From assembly GCA_934096105.1 (NCBI GenBank), contig CAKOLH010000005.1, positions 1 through 64,000 on the forward strand: a stretch of DNA of 64,000 bases, written 5' to 3'. Source of the stretch: an uncultured Bacilli bacterium (GTDB taxonomy: Bacteria > Bacillota_I > Bacilli_A > RF39 > UBA660). The notes beneath the pieces are model-generated. The model ran no database searches, was not told the DNA's origin, and saw only the letters and a program-made list of their open reading frames with translations. Position numbers and translations under genes: made by a program. How positions within the stretch are numbered: the first letter of the stretch is position 1; every line of letters starts with the position of its first letter. This document shows positions 18,055 through 25,467 of the stretch, in pieces.

Positions 18055-18180
18055 GTTTCTATGATTGAAGCAGATATATATAATACGATTATAATTAGAG
18101 TTATTTTGAATGTTATTATAAATATTATTATTTAATTTTCAAATTTGTGTTTTACTAATTAATTTTACTAAAAAAACTGA

Positions 18181-18196
18181 TGTTCCACGTGAAACA
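18181..18196 (+). promoter_or_regulatory. parS 8, no DnaA box
   Basis: TGTTCCACGTGAAACA, exact B. subtilis parS. It is flanked by TGATG/CATCA, so the inverted repeat is longer than in the others, and a T-run follows. It closes the array 93 bp before tadA. Confidence 0.86.
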
Positions 18197-18289
18197 TCAA
18201 TTTTTTATTCATATGTTGATATGTAAAAAATTTATTATTATTTATTTTTCTGATATACTTGTTGATAGAGATTGGAGTTGGCCTATATT

Positions 18290-18715
18290 ATGGTAGAAAA
18301 ATATATGAAAATGGCACTTTCAGAGGCTAAAAAGGCTTATTGTAAAGATGAGATTCCTGTTGGATGTGTTATTGTGTATAAAAATGAGGTTATTGCCTGT
18401 GGATATAATGAAAAAGAGAGTAAAAATAGTGCAATTAGGCATGCTGAAATAGTAGCTATTGAAAATGCCTGTGGAAAACTCGAAACATGGCACTTGGATG
18501 AATGTGTTCTTTATGTTACTTTAGAGCCTTGTATGATGTGTTTAGGTGCTATTATTGAGGCTAGAATTAAAAATGTTTATTTTGGAGCAAAAAACAGTAA
18601 CGAACAAATGTATGATAAAATTAAAGTTAAAAGCTTTGTAAATCTAACTTTTGTTAACAATGAAGCATGTTCTAAAATTTTATCTGATTTTTTTGTAAAT
18701 AAAAGAAAAAAATGA
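18290..18715 (+). CDS. tadA: tRNA-specific adenosine deaminase TadA
   Basis: TadA converts A34 to inosine in tRNA-Arg(ACG), a zinc enzyme acting as a homodimer (141 aa). Zinc and catalytic motifs: R-H-A-E-I (~53-57, His ligand and proton-shuttle Glu) and L-E-P-C-M-M-C (~83-89, two Cys ligands). The start at ATG 18290 gives the typical opening M-V-E-K-Y-M-K-M-A-L. A TTG at 18272 is also in frame but has no ribosome-binding sequence, while GGAG at 18274-18277 lies 12 nt before the chosen ATG. It stands between the parS array and dnaX. Confidence 0.95.
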   Translation: MVEKYMKMALSEAKKAYCKDEIPVGCVIVYKNEVIACGYNEKESKNSAIRHAEIVAIENACGKLETWHLDECVLYVTLEPCMMCLGAIIEARIKNVYFGAKNSNEQMYDKIKVKSFVNLTFVNNEACSKILSDFFVNKRKK

Positions 18716-18764
18716 TGTTTATATACTTGTTTTGTGGTATAATTGATTATGAGGGAGGTAGTCT

Positions 18765-20435
18765 GTGAGTTATTTAGCTTTGTATAGAAAATATAGACCT
18801 GTTGATTTTGATAATGTGTATGGTCAGGAAGAGGTAGTAACTGTTATTAAAAATGCAATTAATAATAATATGGTTTCGCATGCTTATTTGTTCTGTGGTC
18901 CTAGGGGTACTGGTAAAACTACTATTGCTAAGATAATTGCTAGGATGGTTAATTGTGAAAATTTGATTGATGGCAAGCCTTGTGGTAAATGTTATAATTG
19001 TATTAACTTTCTTAATAGTAATGATATAGTGGAAATTGATGCTGCTTCGAATAATGGTGTTGATGAAATTAGAGAACTTAGGGATAAAATTAATCTTGTG
19101 CCTAGTAATGCTAAATATAAGGTTTATATTATAGATGAAGTTCATATGCTCACTACTCAAGCTTTTAATGCTCTTTTGAAGACTCTTGAAGAACCTCCGG
19201 CACATGTTATTTTTATTTTGGCTACTACAGAGCCCCATAAAATTCCACTTACTATCGCTTCAAGATGCCAAAAATTTAGATTTACCAAGATCAATTCAAA
19301 GAAGATTGTTGATAGATTAAGAGAAATAGCTAAACTTGAAAACATTGCTATTGATGAAGATGCTCTTTATGAAATTGCACGAATTTCTGATGGCGGAATG
19401 AGAGACGCTATTAATTTTTTGGATCAACTTGTTGCCTATGATAATAAAACAATTACCCTTGATGATATCTATAAGGTAAATGGATCAGTTTCTTATAATG
19501 ATATTTATTTATTACTCAAATCAATTGTTGACAATGATAAGGTTGAAATTATTAGATTTTTTGATACGTTTGATAGCAGTGGAAAGGATATTAATAAATT
19601 TGCTTCTGAATTAATATTGTTTTTAAAAGATGTAATTTTATATAATAATGCTAAATTACTATCTGATATTGATATTAAAAATGAAAATATTATACTTGTT
19701 AATGATTTGTATGATTCTAAAATTGTTTATGAGTTAATTGAAAAACTTAATGAAATACAAAATTCTCTGAGAACTTCAACGCATGGCTGTATTTTATTTA
19801 TGACTGCTATTTTGAAATTTTCCGATAATTATTTTGAGAATTTTATTGATAATAATTTAGAAAAAAAGGTTGTAGATAATACTACTAAAAATGAAAATAA
19901 AATTATTTCCCAGGAAATAATTAAAAAAAATATAAATAAAATTGAAAATAAGAATGAACAAATAAATGATGAGGCAAATATTGAAAATATTAACATCAGA
20001 ATTAATAATGCTTTGGCTACCGCAAATAAGGAAAGCTTAAGTAAAATTAAAGAACAATGGTCTTTAATAGATGAGTATTTATATGATGATGTTTATTCTG
20101 TTGTTGCTGGATTATTAAAGGATTCTATACCTGTGGTAGCTTCTGAAAAATATATTATTGTTTCAAATAGTCTTGAATCTGTAGCCAACCGAATTAATGA
20201 TAATTTTTCTTTGATAGATGAATTTCTTTTGAAAATATTTAAAAATAAAATTTTAATTGTTGGTATGTCTAATGATGATTGGAATGTTGAAAAAAATAAA
20301 TATATTTCTAATATTAAAAATGGTATTAAATATATTGAAAAAGATTTTATTAATACTGATAGGGTTAAAAATAAAAAATCTTCTGTTGATGAACTTATTG
20401 ATTTAATGGGAGAAAATATAATAGAATATAAATAA
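18765..20435 (+). CDS. dnaX: DNA polymerase III subunits gamma/tau
   Basis: The AAA+ clamp-loader subunit (556 aa). Walker A G-P-R-G-T-G-K-T (~45-52), the zinc-binding Cys cluster C-E-N...C-G-K-C-Y-N-C (~65-82), the D-E-V-H-M-L Walker B and the S-R-C arginine-finger motif are present. Translation starts at GTG 18765 behind GGGAGG. The linker contains a Noc-binding-site palindrome (19900-19921) and then a run of eight A (19922-19929), where a one-base slip in either direction gives a stop codon within four codons; a shorter gamma-like form of about 388 aa is thus possible. ybaB and recR follow at once, as in Bacillus. Confidence 0.96.
   Translation: MSYLALYRKYRPVDFDNVYGQEEVVTVIKNAINNNMVSHAYLFCGPRGTGKTTIAKIIARMVNCENLIDGKPCGKCYNCINFLNSNDIVEIDAASNNGVDEIRELRDKINLVPSNAKYKVYIIDEVHMLTTQAFNALLKTLEEPPAHVIFILATTEPHKIPLTIASRCQKFRFTKINSKKIVDRLREIAKLENIAIDEDALYEIARISDGGMRDAINFLDQLVAYDNKTITLDDIYKVNGSVSYNDIYLLLKSIVDNDKVEIIRFFDTFDSSGKDINKFASELILFLKDVILYNNAKLLSDIDIKNENIILVNDLYDSKIVYELIEKLNEIQNSLRTSTHGCILFMTAILKFSDNYFENFIDNNLEKKVVDNTTKNENKIISQEIIKKNINKIENKNEQINDEANIENINIRINNALATANKESLSKIKEQWSLIDEYLYDDVYSVVAGLLKDSIPVVASEKYIIVSNSLESVANRINDNFSLIDEFLLKIFKNKILIVGMSNDDWNVEKNKYISNIKNGIKYIEKDFINTDRVKNKKSSVDELIDLMGENIIEYK
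19900..19921. promoter_or_regulatory. Noc-binding site (NBS)-like palindrome inside dnaX
   Basis: A 22-bp inverted repeat with one central mismatch, core TATTTCCCAGGAAATA, one base off the Noc consensus. It encodes K-I-I-S-Q-E-I-I in the variable linker of DnaX, almost the same peptide as the site in recF. Confidence 0.75.
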
Positions 20436-20451
20436 AGGAGATTGATAAAAA

Positions 20452-20748
20452 ATGAATTTACAAAATATGATGATGCAGGCAAGAAAAATGCAAAAGGATA
20501 TTGAAAAAACAAAAAGTGAACTTGAAAGTAAGGAATATGAAGGCAATTCTCAATTTGTTACTGCAGTTGTTAGTGGAAATGGAAAACTAAAATCTGTTAA
20601 TATTGATATGGAAGAACTAGCAAGTGATGATAGAGAAATATTAGAAGATATGCTGTTGGTAGCAGTAAATAATGCTATTGATAAGATGGAAAAAGATAAA
20701 GAAGAAAAATTTGGTAAATATGGCCAGATGTTTAATGGTTTGATGTAA
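20452..20748 (+). CDS. ybaB: YbaB/EbfC nucleoid-associated protein
   Basis: A 98-aa YbaB family protein, a dimeric DNA-binding protein of the nucleoid. The opening M-N-L-Q-N-M-M-M-Q-A-R-K-M-Q-K helix, the V-S-G-N-G-K-L-K-S-V strand pair and the ending Y-G-Q-M-F-N-G-L are typical of the family. It lies between dnaX and recR, the conserved Bacillus order, with AAAGGAG 10 nt before its ATG and recR beginning 1 bp after its stop. Confidence 0.94.
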   Translation: MNLQNMMMQARKMQKDIEKTKSELESKEYEGNSQFVTAVVSGNGKLKSVNIDMEELASDDREILEDMLLVAVNNAIDKMEKDKEEKFGKYGQMFNGLM

Positions 20749-20749
20749 T

Positions 20750-21343
20750 ATGTATCCTAATAGTGTTAAAAATGTTATTGATTGTTTGAAAGATTTACCT
20801 GGAATTGGTGAAAAAACTGCTGAAAGGCTTGCTTTTTCTTTAATTAACTTTGATAAGGATAAGCTTACTTTATTTTCTGAATCTATATGTGGTATTAGGG
20901 ATAAACTTACTAATTGTCAAATATGCGGTAATATTTGTGAAGGCAATATTTGCCCCATATGTTTGGATAAGGAAAGAAATAATAATCTTATATTTGTTGT
21001 TGAAAAGGCTAAAGATATTTCTTTATTTGAAAAAATTAATGTATATAAGGGAAAATATCATGTTCTTGGTGGTTTAATATCTCCGCTTGAGGGAATTGGA
21101 CCTGAGGATATTAATATTAATAAATTAATTTCACGAATTGACGATGATAAAGTAAATGAGATTATTCTTGCTTTAAAGCCTTCAATTGAGGGAGAGACTA
21201 CTATGCAGTATATTAAAAAACTTCTTGAAAATAAAAGTGTTAAGGTTACTAGAATTGCTACTGGTATTCCAATGGGAACTGATATTGAATATATTGACCC
21301 TATGACATTGGAGTTTGCTTTGGAGGGCAGAAAAGACATATAA
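20750..21343 (+). CDS. recR: Recombination protein RecR
   Basis: RecR (197 aa) forms a ring clamp that works with RecO and RecF in RecA loading. It has the helix-hairpin-helix L-P-G-I-G-E-K-T-A (~15-23), the zinc finger with C-x2-C and C-x2-C (C-Q-I-C ... C-P-I-C, ~55-70), and the TOPRIM domain V-V-E-K-A-K-D ... G-G-x-I-S-P-L-E-G-I-G-P. The final T-L-E-F-A-L-E-G-R is conserved. It is part of the dnaX-ybaB-recR operon. Confidence 0.96.
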   Translation: MYPNSVKNVIDCLKDLPGIGEKTAERLAFSLINFDKDKLTLFSESICGIRDKLTNCQICGNICEGNICPICLDKERNNNLIFVVEKAKDISLFEKINVYKGKYHVLGGLISPLEGIGPEDININKLISRIDDDKVNEIILALKPSIEGETTMQYIKKLLENKSVKVTRIATGIPMGTDIEYIDPMTLEFALEGRKDI

Positions 21344-21377
21344 TTTACTTTGTTTCATATAATTTCTTGGGTGAAAT

Positions 21378-21572
21378 ATGTTTATGCTAAAAAAAATTCT
21401 TTTTTTGATAAGAAAATTTATATTTGGTGTACTATTTATTTATGCTTTTAATGTTATTGTTTTTCCTATAAATGCTACAATTTCAATGAATATATTTACT
21501 ATTTTAATTGTTTCTATTTTTGGATTACCTGGTATTATTGGCGTTTGTTTATTTTCTATTTTTGTTTTGTAA
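21378..21572 (+). CDS. bofA: BofA-like sporulation membrane protein
   Basis: A 64-aa protein with two membrane segments, matching the BofA family: N-V-I-V-F-P-I-N-A-T followed by the hallmark F-G-L-P-G-I-I-G-V. In B. subtilis BofA sits in the outer forespore membrane and holds the SpoIVFB protease inactive, delaying pro-sigma-K processing. Its place after recR is the same as in Bacillus (recR-yaaL-bofA). A GGGTG ribosome-binding sequence lies 5 nt before the ATG. Confidence 0.85.
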   Translation: MFMLKKILFLIRKFIFGVLFIYAFNVIVFPINATISMNIFTILIVSIFGLPGIIGVCLFSIFVL

Positions 21573-21585
21573 GGAGAGTAATATT

Positions 21586-22533
21586 ATGTTAGATAATTAT
21601 AAGTATGAACAACCTATATTGTATAATATTTTAAATAATTCTATTATTAATAATAAGTTATCTCATGCTTATTTATTTGATTCTAATGGTAATAGCGATG
21701 TCTATGATATAGTTTTATCTTTTACTAAAATGATTATTACTTCTAATATTACAGATGAAAATGAAAAAAATAATATTTGCATGCGAATTGATGATGGAAA
21801 TTATGTTGATGTTAAGATTATTGAACCTGATGGTATGTGGATAAAAAAAGATCAACTTTTGGATTTACAAAGTGAATTTAGTAAGAAATCTATTGAAGGC
21901 AGTAAAAAGGTTTATATTATTAAGTCTGCAGATAAAATGAATATTCAAACTGCTAATTCTATACTTAAGTTTTTAGAGGAGCCTATTGATGAGATAATTG
22001 CTATATTAATTGTTGATAATATTAACTTGATGTTACCTACGATTATATCTAGGTGTCAGGTTATTAAATTAAATAAAAAAACTTTGTCTTCAAATAGTAT
22101 TGATAATTTTTCGGCATATTTTTATCAATCCAGATATGCTTTACTTACTGAAAATGAAAAAAGAGAATTAATTGAATCTGTAATTAATTTCATTTATTAT
22201 ATAGAGAATAATGGTATTGATACTCTTATTTATACAAAAAAAATGTGGCATAGCATTTTTAAAGATAGAGATTTGTGTATATTGGCAGTTAATCTTTGTA
22301 TTTATTTTTATTATGATGTTATTAAATATAAATGTGATTTAAATAATTATTTTTATGGGGACAAGCTATCTAAAATTAGTTTTGTTTCTGAAAATAACGA
22401 TTATGAAAAGCTAATTAAAAAAATTCAAATATTAGATAGAACAGAAAATTATTTAAAAAGAAATTTAAATATAAATTTACTTATTGATAAAATGATTATA
22501 GATATGTGTGGTGATGATTATGAAAATAGCTAG
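21586..22533 (+). CDS. holB: DNA polymerase III delta' subunit
   Basis: The delta' clamp-loader subunit (315 aa). Typical features are L-S-H-A-Y-L-F near the N-terminus, a Walker-A position that has lost the P-loop (S-N-G-N-S-D-V-Y), the I-K-S-A-D-K-M segment, F-L-E-E-P and the S-R-C-Q motif that completes the ATP site of DnaX. The start ATG at 21586 follows AAGGAGAG; longer readings run through bofA in another frame. The gene overlaps ricT by 14 bp. tmk and yaaQ, which usually separate bofA and holB, are absent. Confidence 0.92.
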   Translation: MLDNYKYEQPILYNILNNSIINNKLSHAYLFDSNGNSDVYDIVLSFTKMIITSNITDENEKNNICMRIDDGNYVDVKIIEPDGMWIKKDQLLDLQSEFSKKSIEGSKKVYIIKSADKMNIQTANSILKFLEEPIDEIIAILIVDNINLMLPTIISRCQVIKLNKKTLSSNSIDNFSAYFYQSRYALLTENEKRELIESVINFIYYIENNGIDTLIYTKKMWHSIFKDRDLCILAVNLCIYFYYDVIKYKCDLNNYFYGDKLSKISFVSENNDYEKLIKKIQILDRTENYLKRNLNINLLIDKMIIDMCGDDYENS

Positions 22534-23293
22534 TGTTAAAATTAATAATTTTGCTAAAACTTTATATTATGATTGTAATAATCTTAATTTAAAGAAAAAT
22601 TTGACTGTAATTGTTAATACAGAAAGAGGACTTGAATTTGGTACTGTTGTTGATTTTCTTGATGTTGATGATGGTAATTATGAAAAAGTTGTTAGAATTG
22701 CTACTAAAAAGGATTATTTGCAACATTTGAAAAATATTAATGAAGCTAAACTAGCACTTGATAAATGCCGTGAACTTGCTGAAAAAAATGGTTTGAAAAT
22801 GGTTATTATAGATGCAACTTATAATTTTGATAAAAGTCAACTTTTGTTTAGATTTTTAGCAGATGAAAGAATTGATTTTAGGAATTTAGCTAGGGAGTTG
22901 GGTTCTAGGCTTAAAACTAGAATTGAACTAAGACAGATAGGAATTAGGGATAAAGCAAAGGAGATTGGCGGCATTGGTCCTTGTGGAAGACATTTATGTT
23001 GTAGTACTTTTCTTACTAGTTTTGATGCGGTATCAATTAGTATGGCTAAAAATCAAGGCCTTGCTTTAAATCCTACAAAAATTAATGGTGTTTGTGGAAG
23101 GCTCCTTTGTTGTTTAAACTATGAAAATGAGCTGTATACTGAACTAAAAAAAGATGTTTTAGATGTTGGCAAAAAAACGTTTATTAATGGTAAGGAAGGA
23201 AAAGTTATTTCATCTGAACCTTTGTTAGGTAAATATAAGGTACTTATTGATGATGAAATAATTGAGATTGATGTAAATGATAGTAAAAAATAA
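22520..23293 (+). CDS. ricT: RicT (YaaT, PSP1 domain) RNA-maturation/phosphorelay factor
   Basis: A PSP1-domain protein (257 aa). In B. subtilis RicT (YaaT) forms an iron-sulfur complex with RicA and RicF that aids RNase Y-dependent mRNA maturation and speeds sporulation, competence and biofilm phosphorelay. The Cys signature is clear: G-P-C-G-R-H-L-C-C-S (~150-159) and V-C-G-R-L-L-C-C-L (~190-198). GTG and ATG codons upstream belong to the GGTGATG Shine-Dalgarno, so the ATG at 22520 is chosen. yabA, usually next, is missing. Confidence 0.93.
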   Translation: MKIASVKINNFAKTLYYDCNNLNLKKNLTVIVNTERGLEFGTVVDFLDVDDGNYEKVVRIATKKDYLQHLKNINEAKLALDKCRELAEKNGLKMVIIDATYNFDKSQLLFRFLADERIDFRNLARELGSRLKTRIELRQIGIRDKAKEIGGIGPCGRHLCCSTFLTSFDAVSISMAKNQGLALNPTKINGVCGRLLCCLNYENELYTELKKDVLDVGKKTFINGKEGKVISSEPLLGKYKVLIDDEIIEIDVNDSKK

Positions 23294-23999
23294 TTTATTA
23301 AATTATAGTAACGCCTATATTTATCAGGATACAGAATATTTTAAAATGTCTCTTGATAGTCTTTTACTTGCAAAATTTGTAACTATTAATATGCGTGATA
23401 AAAATATAATTGATTTGGCTACTGGTAACGCCCCAATACCAATGCTTTTAACTTATAGAACTAAAGCTCATATATGTGGCGTTGAAATACAAAAAGAGAT
23501 ATACAATCTTGCTATTTTATCTATTAAAGAAAATAAAATGACACAACAAATTAGTTTAATAAACGATGATGTTAATAACATTACTGATTATTTTAAACCT
23601 GATACATTTGATGTTGTTACTTGTAATCCACCTTATTTTAAAACTAATAACATTTTATTTGAAAATAATAATATTATTAAAGCATCTGCAAGACATGAAA
23701 AACTATTAACTTTAGAGGATGTTTTAAGAGTTAGTAAATATCTTTTGAAAAATAATGGTAGACTTGCTATGGTTCATAGGACTGAAAGATTAATGGAAAT
23801 TCTATCTCTTATGAAAAAGTATAACATTGAACCTAAAAAGATTAGATTTGTTTATCCTGATAATGCGAAAAATAGTGATTTGGTTTTAATTGAAGGTACT
23901 TTAAATGGTAAAAGTGGTGTTAAAATTATGAATCCTTTGTTTGTTTATGATAAAAAAGATGTTTATTCTAAAGAAGTAAAGGATATGTTTGGAGAGTGA
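23277..23999 (+). CDS. tRNA1(Val) adenine-N6 methyltransferase-like protein (TrmN6/YabB)
   Basis: A 240-aa class I SAM-dependent methyltransferase. The SAM-binding motif is I-I-D-L-A-T-G-N-A (~44-52), followed by G-V-E-I (~68-71), and the N6-adenine motif N-P-P-Y (~116-119). Its place after ricT matches YabB of B. subtilis, whose relatives modify A37 of tRNA-Val. It overlaps the ricT end by 17 bp. The substrate is inferred from the family only. Confidence 0.88.
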   Translation: MIVKNNLLNYSNAYIYQDTEYFKMSLDSLLLAKFVTINMRDKNIIDLATGNAPIPMLLTYRTKAHICGVEIQKEIYNLAILSIKENKMTQQISLINDDVNNITDYFKPDTFDVVTCNPPYFKTNNILFENNNIIKASARHEKLLTLEDVLRVSKYLLKNNGRLAMVHRTERLMEILSLMKKYNIEPKKIRFVYPDNAKNSDLVLIEGTLNGKSGVKIMNPLFVYDKKDVYSKEVKDMFGE

Positions 24000-24004
24000 G
24001 TTTT

Positions 24005-24844
24005 ATGATACAAAATAGTTATGATGAAAATCCAACTTTATATTTGATATCTACTCCTATTGGAAATTTAGAGGATATGACTTATAGGAGTGTTAAAATA
24101 TTAGAAGAAGTTAGTGCTGTTTTTTCAGAAGATACAAGAGTAACTCTTAATTTACTTACTCATTATGGTATTAGTAAGAAATTGATAGCTCTTCATGAAC
24201 ATAATGAAGATACTGCTAAAGAGAAGGTACTCGAACATCTTAAAAATGGCGATAATGTTGCTTTGGTTACTGATAGAGGTACTCCAATAATTAGTGATCC
24301 TGGATATAAAACGGTAAAATATGTTAGTGATAATGGTTATAATGTTGTTGCACTTCCTGGGGCTACTGCATTTGTTCCAGCACTTATTACTTCTGGTATT
24401 GCACCACAACCATTTTTATTTTATGGATTTCTTGATAGCAAGGATAGTATTAGAAAAAAAGAATTAGAGTTTTTATCAGATGAAGAAGAAACTATGATTT
24501 TTTATGAGGCACCTCATAGAATTATGAAAACTTTGAATATGATGCTTAATATATTTGGTGATAGAGATATTAGTATATCTAGAGAAATTACTAAAAAGTT
24601 TGAAACTATTTATCGTGGAAAAATTAGTAATGTAATTAATCTTGTTCCTGAAAAAGGGGAGTTTGTTATTGTTGTTAGCGGTATGAAAGAAAGAAAAACA
24701 GATGATACTATTAGTGTTCGCGATGCTGTAAATAATTATATTAGTGCTGGATTTGATGTAATGACTTCAATTAAAAAAGTTGCTAAAGATAGAGGACTTG
24801 CTAAAAATGTTATTTATAAAGAGTATCATCGGGAGGATAAATAA
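24005..24844 (+). CDS. rsmI: 16S rRNA (cytidine-2'-O) methyltransferase RsmI
   Basis: RsmI methylates the ribose of C1402 in 16S rRNA with SAM (279 aa). Tetrapyrrole-methylase fold motifs: L-Y-L-I-S-T-P-I-G-N-L-E-D (~11-23), E-D-T-R (~41-44), D-R-G-T-P-I-I-S-D-P-G (~91-101) and P-G-A-T-A (~118-122). A GTG at 23996 overlaps the preceding stop, but GGAGAG at 23991 is correctly spaced only for the ATG at 24005. pth begins at its last base, so they are translationally linked. Confidence 0.95.
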   Translation: MIQNSYDENPTLYLISTPIGNLEDMTYRSVKILEEVSAVFSEDTRVTLNLLTHYGISKKLIALHEHNEDTAKEKVLEHLKNGDNVALVTDRGTPIISDPGYKTVKYVSDNGYNVVALPGATAFVPALITSGIAPQPFLFYGFLDSKDSIRKKELEFLSDEEETMIFYEAPHRIMKTLNMMLNIFGDRDISISREITKKFETIYRGKISNVINLVPEKGEFVIVVSGMKERKTDDTISVRDAVNNYISAGFDVMTSIKKVAKDRGLAKNVIYKEYHREDK

Positions 24845-25413
24845 TGAAGTTAATTGTGGGACTAGGTAATCCTGGAAAGGAATACGATAAGACTAGACAT
24901 AACATTGGGTTTAATGTTCTTGATTTATTAGCGAATAAGTATAATATTACATTTAGTGAAAATAAGAAATTTAATGCTCTTGAGGCTAGTTTTAATTTGA
25001 TGGGAGAAAAAATTATTTTGGTAAAGCCACTTACTTTTATGAATTTATCTGGTGATAGTGTAATTAAGTATATGAATTATTATGATATTAAAATTAATGA
25101 TCTTTTGGTTATTCATGATGATTTAGATATGGAACTTGGTAAAATTAGAATTGTTTTTGATAGTTCTAGTGGTGGCCATAATGGAATTAAAAGTATCATT
25201 AATAATTTGAATAGTCAGAAATTTACTAGATTAAAAATTGGTATTTCTCATAATAAAAATATTGATACTAAGGATTATGTACTTGGTAAATTTAAAGATG
25301 ATGATTGGAAAATTTTAACTGATTCCTATGATAAGGTACTTGATATAGTGGAAAATTTTATTAGTAAAGATACTAATACTTTAAAACAAATTTATAGTAA
25401 TAAAAATAATTAG
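24844..25413 (+). CDS. pth: Peptidyl-tRNA hydrolase
   Basis: Pth (189 aa) releases peptides from peptidyl-tRNA that drop off ribosomes. The signature L-I-V-G-L-G-N-P-G-K-E-Y-D (residues 3-15) with the conserved Asn, the catalytic His in R-H-N-I-G-F, F-M-N-L-S-G and the I-H-D-D-L-D motif with the partner Asp are all present, as is G-G-H-N-G. It overlaps the rsmI stop by one base. In Bacillus pth is followed by fin and mfd; fin is absent here. Confidence 0.97.
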   Translation: MKLIVGLGNPGKEYDKTRHNIGFNVLDLLANKYNITFSENKKFNALEASFNLMGEKIILVKPLTFMNLSGDSVIKYMNYYDIKINDLLVIHDDLDMELGKIRIVFDSSSGGHNGIKSIINNLNSQKFTRLKIGISHNKNIDTKDYVLGKFKDDDWKILTDSYDKVLDIVENFISKDTNTLKQIYSNKNN

Positions 25414-25420
25414 ATATAAA

Positions 25421-25445
25421 ATGAGATACAATATTTTTGTATCTT
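25421..25445 (+). terminator. pth terminator
   Basis: Stem AGATACAA/TTGTATCT with a T-rich tail, in the 54-bp gap before mfd. Confidence 0.65.
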
Positions 25446-25467
25446 TTAGTATTGGAGGTGAGAATAT

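Larger units (their letters stand above)
17070..18196. repeat. Array of eight parS sites with paired DnaA-box-like 9-mers
   Basis: Eight 16-bp sites match the ParB target TGTTNCACGTGAAACA, spaced 134-182 bp apart. Seven are followed, after exactly 3 or 4 bp, by a DnaA-box-like 9-mer on the same strand (the first only weakly). Two subtypes alternate: type 1 (first, third, fifth, seventh) has a 3-bp gap and a box of the ATATC(C/A)ACA kind; type 2 (second, fourth, sixth) has a 4-bp gap and TTTTCCACA. The eighth site has no box. The segments from 17525 and from 17864 are near-copies, offset 339 bp. No gene is visible. The region looks like a chromosome-segregation centromere that also carries DnaA sites. 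Confidence 0.9.

Noticed and set aside
17070..18196. CRISPR array, because short repeats occur at near-regular spacing
   Set aside because: The repeats are 16-bp parS palindromes about 155 bp apart; spacers are long, partly duplicated, and no cas gene is present.
21508..21585. Longer N-terminus for the delta' subunit
   Set aside because: It overlaps bofA in another frame; AAGGAGAG precedes the ATG at 21586.
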